Positions 60,744 to 64,000 of a stretch of 64,000 nt of DNA are shown here, in pieces (the stretch's first letter is position 1; every line of letters begins with the position of its first letter). Made by a program: the position numbers and the translations under genes. Source of the DNA: JBHYDC01 sp051861205. Lineage in GTDB: Bacteria; Pseudomonadota; Alphaproteobacteria; Rhizobiales; Pleomorphomonadaceae. The notes beneath the pieces are model-generated. The model did not search any database. It was not told where the DNA came from and was given only the letters and a program-made list of their open reading frames with translations. The stretch covers positions 155,533-219,532 of the forward strand of contig JBHYDC010000004.1 of NCBI GenBank assembly GCA_051861205.1, given 5' to 3'.

Positions 60744-61538
60744 ATGATCTTTGAGTGCATAAAGATGTTTTTAGATGATCCGACTCATTGGGTGCAATTT
60801 AGTCACTGCCAGATCGGAGGCTATAGTGTTGTTACAGCCTCTCGTGCCGAACTAGCCGAGGCTATGGTCGAAGATTGCTTGGCAGCGAGGCGATTGAATG
60901 TCAGGCCCCGGCTTGTCTTCGATGTAAACGGCCATGGACTTTCGCTACGCGAGACAAACATTGCCTATCGAGATGCGATGACTAATGCTGACGTCATCCA
61001 TGCAGATGGCGGCTTTATAGTCACTCTATCGCGAAAAATTACGGACAAACCTATCCGTGAGCGCAGTGTTACGACAGATATGTTTCATGACTGTGCGAAG
61101 GCGGCTGTAGAGCACGGGTTGTCATTCTTTTTACTTGGCGGTGAGGAGAAAGACAACTTGGAATGCGCCCTTCGTCTTCAGTCGCTGCATCCGGGTCTTA
61201 AGATTGCCGGGCGGAGGCACGGTTTCTTCTCCGAAGCTGAAGAGATCGACGTTATCAATGCGATAAACGCTGCTGCACCTGACATTCTGTGGGTCGGCCT
61301 TGGAAAGCCGAAGGAGCAAATTTTCAGTGTTCGATGGGGTCGCAGTATTAAAGCAGGTTGGCTGATAACTTGCGGTGGTTGCTTCAACTATGTATCGGGG
61401 CGTTACAAGCGTGCGCCACTTTGGATGCAGCGCGCTAATCTTGAATGGCTTCATAGAATGGTGACCAATCCGAAGCTGATTTGGCGTTATATGGTCACAA
61501 ATCCGCACGCTATCTGGATAATATTGAGAAAATCTTGA
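60744..61538 (+). CDS. WecG/TagA/CpsF-family glycosyltransferase
   Basis: A 264-residue GT26 enzyme that adds a sugar to a lipid-linked carrier in polysaccharide assembly. Family signature: ADGGFIVTLSRK...PIRERSVTTDMFHD, then FFLLGGEEKDNLECALRLQSLHPGLKIAGRRHGFFS, and DILWVGLGKPKEQIF...GWLITCGGCFNYVSG. A short N-terminal membrane-associated segment is possible. The start could be ATG 60744 or 60765. It appears less GC-rich than the core genes, in keeping with a horizontally variable locus. The stop overlaps the flippase start (TGATG). Confidence 0.88.
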   Translation: MIFECIKMFLDDPTHWVQFSHCQIGGYSVVTASRAELAEAMVEDCLAARRLNVRPRLVFDVNGHGLSLRETNIAYRDAMTNADVIHADGGFIVTLSRKITDKPIRERSVTTDMFHDCAKAAVEHGLSFFLLGGEEKDNLECALRLQSLHPGLKIAGRRHGFFSEAEEIDVINAINAAAPDILWVGLGKPKEQIFSVRWGRSIKAGWLITCGGCFNYVSGRYKRAPLWMQRANLEWLHRMVTNPKLIWRYMVTNPHAIWIILRKS

Positions 61539-62812
61539 TGCACAGCGCTGTAGGCCAAAAAGCTGCATCTCGTTGGCGCCAACTAATGACACTTGGCTTG
61601 CGCTATGGTGGCGCGATGGCTGGCCCCGTTCTCATCTCGGTCGCGCATTTCGCAGCGCTTTTGCTCTTGTTGCGAACACTTCCTCCGCAGCAATTCGGGC
61701 TGTTTTCCTTCATTCTCGTCATCGTCCAGTTTTGCTTCGGCCTGTCCAACGCGCTCGCCGGCACGCCTTTCACACTTCGAGCCAACCAGAAAGCCTACGC
61801 TGGAGAAGACGATGCGCTTTTTTTCCAGGCCAACGGCATCCTTTCCCTAGCCGCCGGAGCATTATGTGGCGGGGCCGCTTTCCTTATGGGTGAGCACGAA
61901 GCGGCCGCTCTTTTCGGGCTCTATGCCGGGTTCGCCGTGCTGCGTTGGTTCTGGCGCAGCTTCTTCTACGCCCTCCACAAGCCTAATCGTGCGATTTGGT
62001 CTGATGTTGCATATGCCGTGATTCTTCTGGCCGGCCTTGGGGTTGCTTGGATGTATGGTCCGACGTTGACCAAAGCCGTACTTGCCTTTTGCGCTGCGGC
62101 CGGCGCGGCGCTTGTTTGCTGCGGCCTATCCATTGCAGTGCGCCAGATTTCGGCATTCACCGTCGGCAGGCTCAAGGCTTATGGATCGGTATGGCACGCG
62201 CAGTCGCGTTGGACCCTCCTCGGCGTCGTGACGACTGAAGCGACAGCGAACTCGCACGCTTGGCTCGTCACCCTCATTGCAGGACCGGCAGCTTTCGCCC
62301 CCCTCGCGGCGGCTTCGCTGTTTTTCCGGCCAGTGAGCCTTTGCGTAACGTCTCTTACCCAGCTTGAGAGGCCGATAATGGCTCGCGCGTTGGCAAATGG
62401 TGAGCCAAGGCGTGCCCTCCAAATCATGGTCCAGTTTCGCGCGGCGCTGGTTGCTGCATGGGGAGCGACAGTCATCGCAGCACTCGCCGTGCTCAATTGG
62501 TGGCCTTCGGTGGTGATTGGAAACAAATACGAACTAGCAACCGTGGTCACGGGCGTGGCGCTCTGGGCCCTCGTCTATCTGTCCCAAGTCTGGAGGACAC
62601 CTGACAGCGTATTTTTGCAGGCCGACAATAGATTTGGAGCCTTGGCCAAAGCGAGCGTTGTTTCCGCAGTAGTGAGCATTTCTATCGTTGCTTTGCTCAT
62701 TCTATTCGTCGATCCAGTTCTGTCTCTTTTAGGCATCCTCGCCGGTCAGATTGTGATGGCTGTGCGCATTTCAGTACTTCTCAAAGCATGGAAAGTTGAC
62801 CATGGCACGTAA
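61538..62812 (+). CDS. Polysaccharide flippase-like membrane protein (Wzx/MATE-like)
   Basis: A 424-residue protein with about 11-12 membrane spans. It has ISVAHFAALLLLLRTLPPQQFGLFSF (typical first two spans of oligosaccharide flippases), FTLRANQKAYAGEDDALF in a loop and repeated hydrophobic pairs to the end (LILFVDPVLSLLGILAGQIVMAVRISVL). ATG 61538 overlaps the previous stop by 1 nt. It probably moves lipid-linked repeat units across the inner membrane. Its 3' end is duplicated at 63924-64000. Confidence 0.85.
   Translation: MHSAVGQKAASRWRQLMTLGLRYGGAMAGPVLISVAHFAALLLLLRTLPPQQFGLFSFILVIVQFCFGLSNALAGTPFTLRANQKAYAGEDDALFFQANGILSLAAGALCGGAAFLMGEHEAAALFGLYAGFAVLRWFWRSFFYALHKPNRAIWSDVAYAVILLAGLGVAWMYGPTLTKAVLAFCAAAGAALVCCGLSIAVRQISAFTVGRLKAYGSVWHAQSRWTLLGVVTTEATANSHAWLVTLIAGPAAFAPLAAASLFFRPVSLCVTSLTQLERPIMARALANGEPRRALQIMVQFRAALVAAWGATVIAALAVLNWWPSVVIGNKYELATVVTGVALWALVYLSQVWRTPDSVFLQADNRFGALAKASVVSAVVSISIVALLILFVDPVLSLLGILAGQIVMAVRISVLLKAWKVDHGT
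62717..62793 (+). repeat. 77-bp segment duplicated at 63924-64000 (copy 1)
   Basis: Original copy inside the flippase gene, reading VLSLLGILAGQIVMAVRIS in frame. It aligns with 63924-64000 at an offset of 1,207 bp with a single mismatch (A at 62776, G at 63983). Confidence 0.95.
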
Positions 62813-63734
62813 GATCGTCATCGCAATTCCAACCTGCAAACGGCCCAAGATGTTGAAGCGCGCTCTGGTCGCGCTGGAGAGTACCGAAACAGACCACGAT
62901 GTTCGGGTGCTTGTGGCTGACAATGATGTCACCAGGCGGGAGGGCTTGGGCGTAGTCGACGAGCTAACAGCGCGCGGCTATCGCTTCCCGCTTTCAGCAA
63001 TCCTGGTCACGGAGCGCGGCATCCCGCAGGTACGCAATGCACTGGTCGAGAGGGCCCTTGTCCAGGAGGGCGCTTCAACGATTGTATTTATCGACGACGA
63101 TCAATGGCCGGAACCGCAATGGCTCTCTGCGCTGATCGCGATGCAGGAGAAAACGGGAGCGGACGTGGTGGGGTGCGCCGTCGTGCCGGATTTCGAGGTC
63201 GCCCCCCCCGCATGGGCCCGGACATCAACGGTTTACCGTGCGGTTGCTGCGCACGATGGGGAGGTAAAAATTGTCTACGGAACTTGTGGAGTTCTAATCT
63301 CCTCCCGGGTATTGGATCTGGAGCCGCTACCCTGGTTCGACCCAGATTTCGCGCTAACTGGCGGCGAAGATGCCGATTTTTTTAACCGCCTGCGAAATCT
63401 CGGCATAAAGTTCGCTAGTGCGAAGGATTCGATTGTTTACGAAGTTTATCCCGCAAGTCGAGTAACATTACGCTGGGCGCTAAAAAGAGCTTATCGAATC
63501 GGGTGTTCTGATGTGAGGATACTAAAAAAAGCGCACTCGATTCCTCGCCTCTTAGCTACAGAGGGAGTTAAGATTATGGGTGTTTTCTTGCTGGCTCCTT
63601 TGTTTTTCTTGGCCTGTATTGGTCAACCAGGACGCCAGGTTAACGTTGGTTGTAAGGTTGCCCGCGCCTGCGGAAAGATTTCGTCGTTGATTGGAGCTCA
63701 TTACGAAGAATATGCGACCACTCACGGAAATTGA
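62802..63734 (+). CDS. Glycosyltransferase family 2
   Basis: A 310-residue GT-A fold enzyme. IAIPTCKRPKMLKRALVALESTETDHDVRVLVADND is the nucleotide-sugar site, FIDDDQWPEPQWLSAL holds the DxD-like metal motif, and GEDADFFNRLRNLG is the ED acceptor/base motif. A hydrophobic C-terminal segment (VFLLAPLFFLACIG) suggests membrane association. ATG 62802 (TTG at 62796 possible) overlaps the end of the flippase gene. It contributes one sugar to the surface polysaccharide. Confidence 0.9.
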   Translation: MARKIVIAIPTCKRPKMLKRALVALESTETDHDVRVLVADNDVTRREGLGVVDELTARGYRFPLSAILVTERGIPQVRNALVERALVQEGASTIVFIDDDQWPEPQWLSALIAMQEKTGADVVGCAVVPDFEVAPPAWARTSTVYRAVAAHDGEVKIVYGTCGVLISSRVLDLEPLPWFDPDFALTGGEDADFFNRLRNLGIKFASAKDSIVYEVYPASRVTLRWALKRAYRIGCSDVRILKKAHSIPRLLATEGVKIMGVFLLAPLFFLACIGQPGRQVNVGCKVARACGKISSLIGAHYEEYATTHGN

Positions 63735-63939
63735 CACTGTGCCGTATTCAGCCGTATTGCGAAGCCGTGAGTCGCGGCTGCCAGACGTCGCGTTCGCGTT
63801 GTTTCTTCTGCTTGTTCTTGTTGGTTTGGAACCGTTTAAATCGAGAGATTTTGCCGGCGTCTTGGCAAGTGGAGAGGGCGATCTCTCCCGCCAAATCGCC
63901 TTTGTTGGAATGTTTGCTATTCTGTTCTGTCTCTTTTAG
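63712..63939 (+). pseudogene. Truncated membrane protein start (possible O-antigen ligase/polymerase)
   Basis: From ATG 63712, inside the end of the GT2 gene, the frame gives a polar N-terminus and one hydrophobic span (VAFALFLLLVLVGLEPF) and a second beginning (AFVGMFAILF). It then stops at TAG 63937-63939. The last ~14 nt of the frame belong to a 77-bp duplicate of the flippase 3' end, so the original gene is cut there. The start resembles Wzy/O-antigen ligase-like proteins, but too little remains to identify it. Confidence 0.6.
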
Positions 63940-64000
63940 GCATCCTCGCCGGTCAGATTGTGATGGCTGTGCGCATTTCAGTGCTTCTCAAAGCATGGAA
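63924..64000 (+). repeat. 77-bp duplicate of the flippase 3' end (copy 2, reaches window edge)
   Basis: 76 of 77 bases match 62717-62793. It is joined to the truncated membrane-protein frame at 63924 and continues past the window edge, so the full length is unknown. It is consistent with a tandem duplication of a ~1.2-kb unit (flippase tail plus GT2 gene) or recombination between related polysaccharide loci. Confidence 0.95.

Overview
GC-rich chromosomal segment of an alphaproteobacterium, most likely Hyphomicrobiales (inference). The clues are family content: DUF1489, DUF2059, a TIM44-like protein, an Atm1-type exporter, class II DAHP synthase, class I fumarase, a soluble chemoreceptor with a PilZ domain, phnCDE with two permeases, and citramalate synthase. 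GC was judged by eye, not computed.

The first 42.7 kb is mostly ordinary core genome. It holds the end of an amino-acid ABC transporter, a glycine-zipper lipoprotein, a 3-hydroxyisobutyrate-dehydrogenase-type enzyme with DUF971, an L,D-transpeptidase, a TIM44-like protein, fumarase, DUF305, tRNA-Val(CAC), gph, rpiA, DUF2059, gor, the MCP, DUF1489, DAHP synthase, a CheY-like regulator, nadE, gltX, creA, phnCDE1E2 (minus strand), cysS, DUF559, a GFA protein, pip, cimA, a class III aminotransferase, a LOG protein, a LysM protein, an Atm1-like exporter, psd-pssA, puuE, a divergent SDR and prfC. Two intergenic patches (18.6-18.9 kb and 27.0-27.45 kb) carry copies of one palindromic repeat family.

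From 43 kb the window becomes accessory. Next to tRNA-Gln(CTG) lie an orphan IS3-type orfA and a decaying urea/short-chain-amide ABC operon. Its urtA is reduced to 46 codons, urtB has lost its 5' end and urtC has an in-frame TAG, while urtD, urtE and a formamidase/acetamidase gene look intact.

From 49.5 to 57.4 kb is a tight eight-gene unit: a LacI-type regulator, ribose-class binding protein, single-domain ATPase, permease, phosphotriesterase-family hydrolase, ThuA/glutamine-amidotransferase-like protein, PfkB kinase and DUF1688 (URC4) protein. I infer import and dismantling of an N-ribosyl compound. It is the best candidate for an undescribed pathway here.

From 57.4 to 58.9 kb are fragments related to aromatic catabolism (DUF2783-like ORF, maleylacetoacetate-isomerase-like GST, LysR piece, clipped MarR gene), followed by an intact ABC-F gene. 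The last 3.3 kb looks less GC-rich and belongs to a surface-polysaccharide locus: WecG/TagA/CpsF transferase, flippase, GT2 transferase and a membrane-protein start. That last ORF runs into a 77-bp second copy of the flippase gene's 3' end at the window edge.
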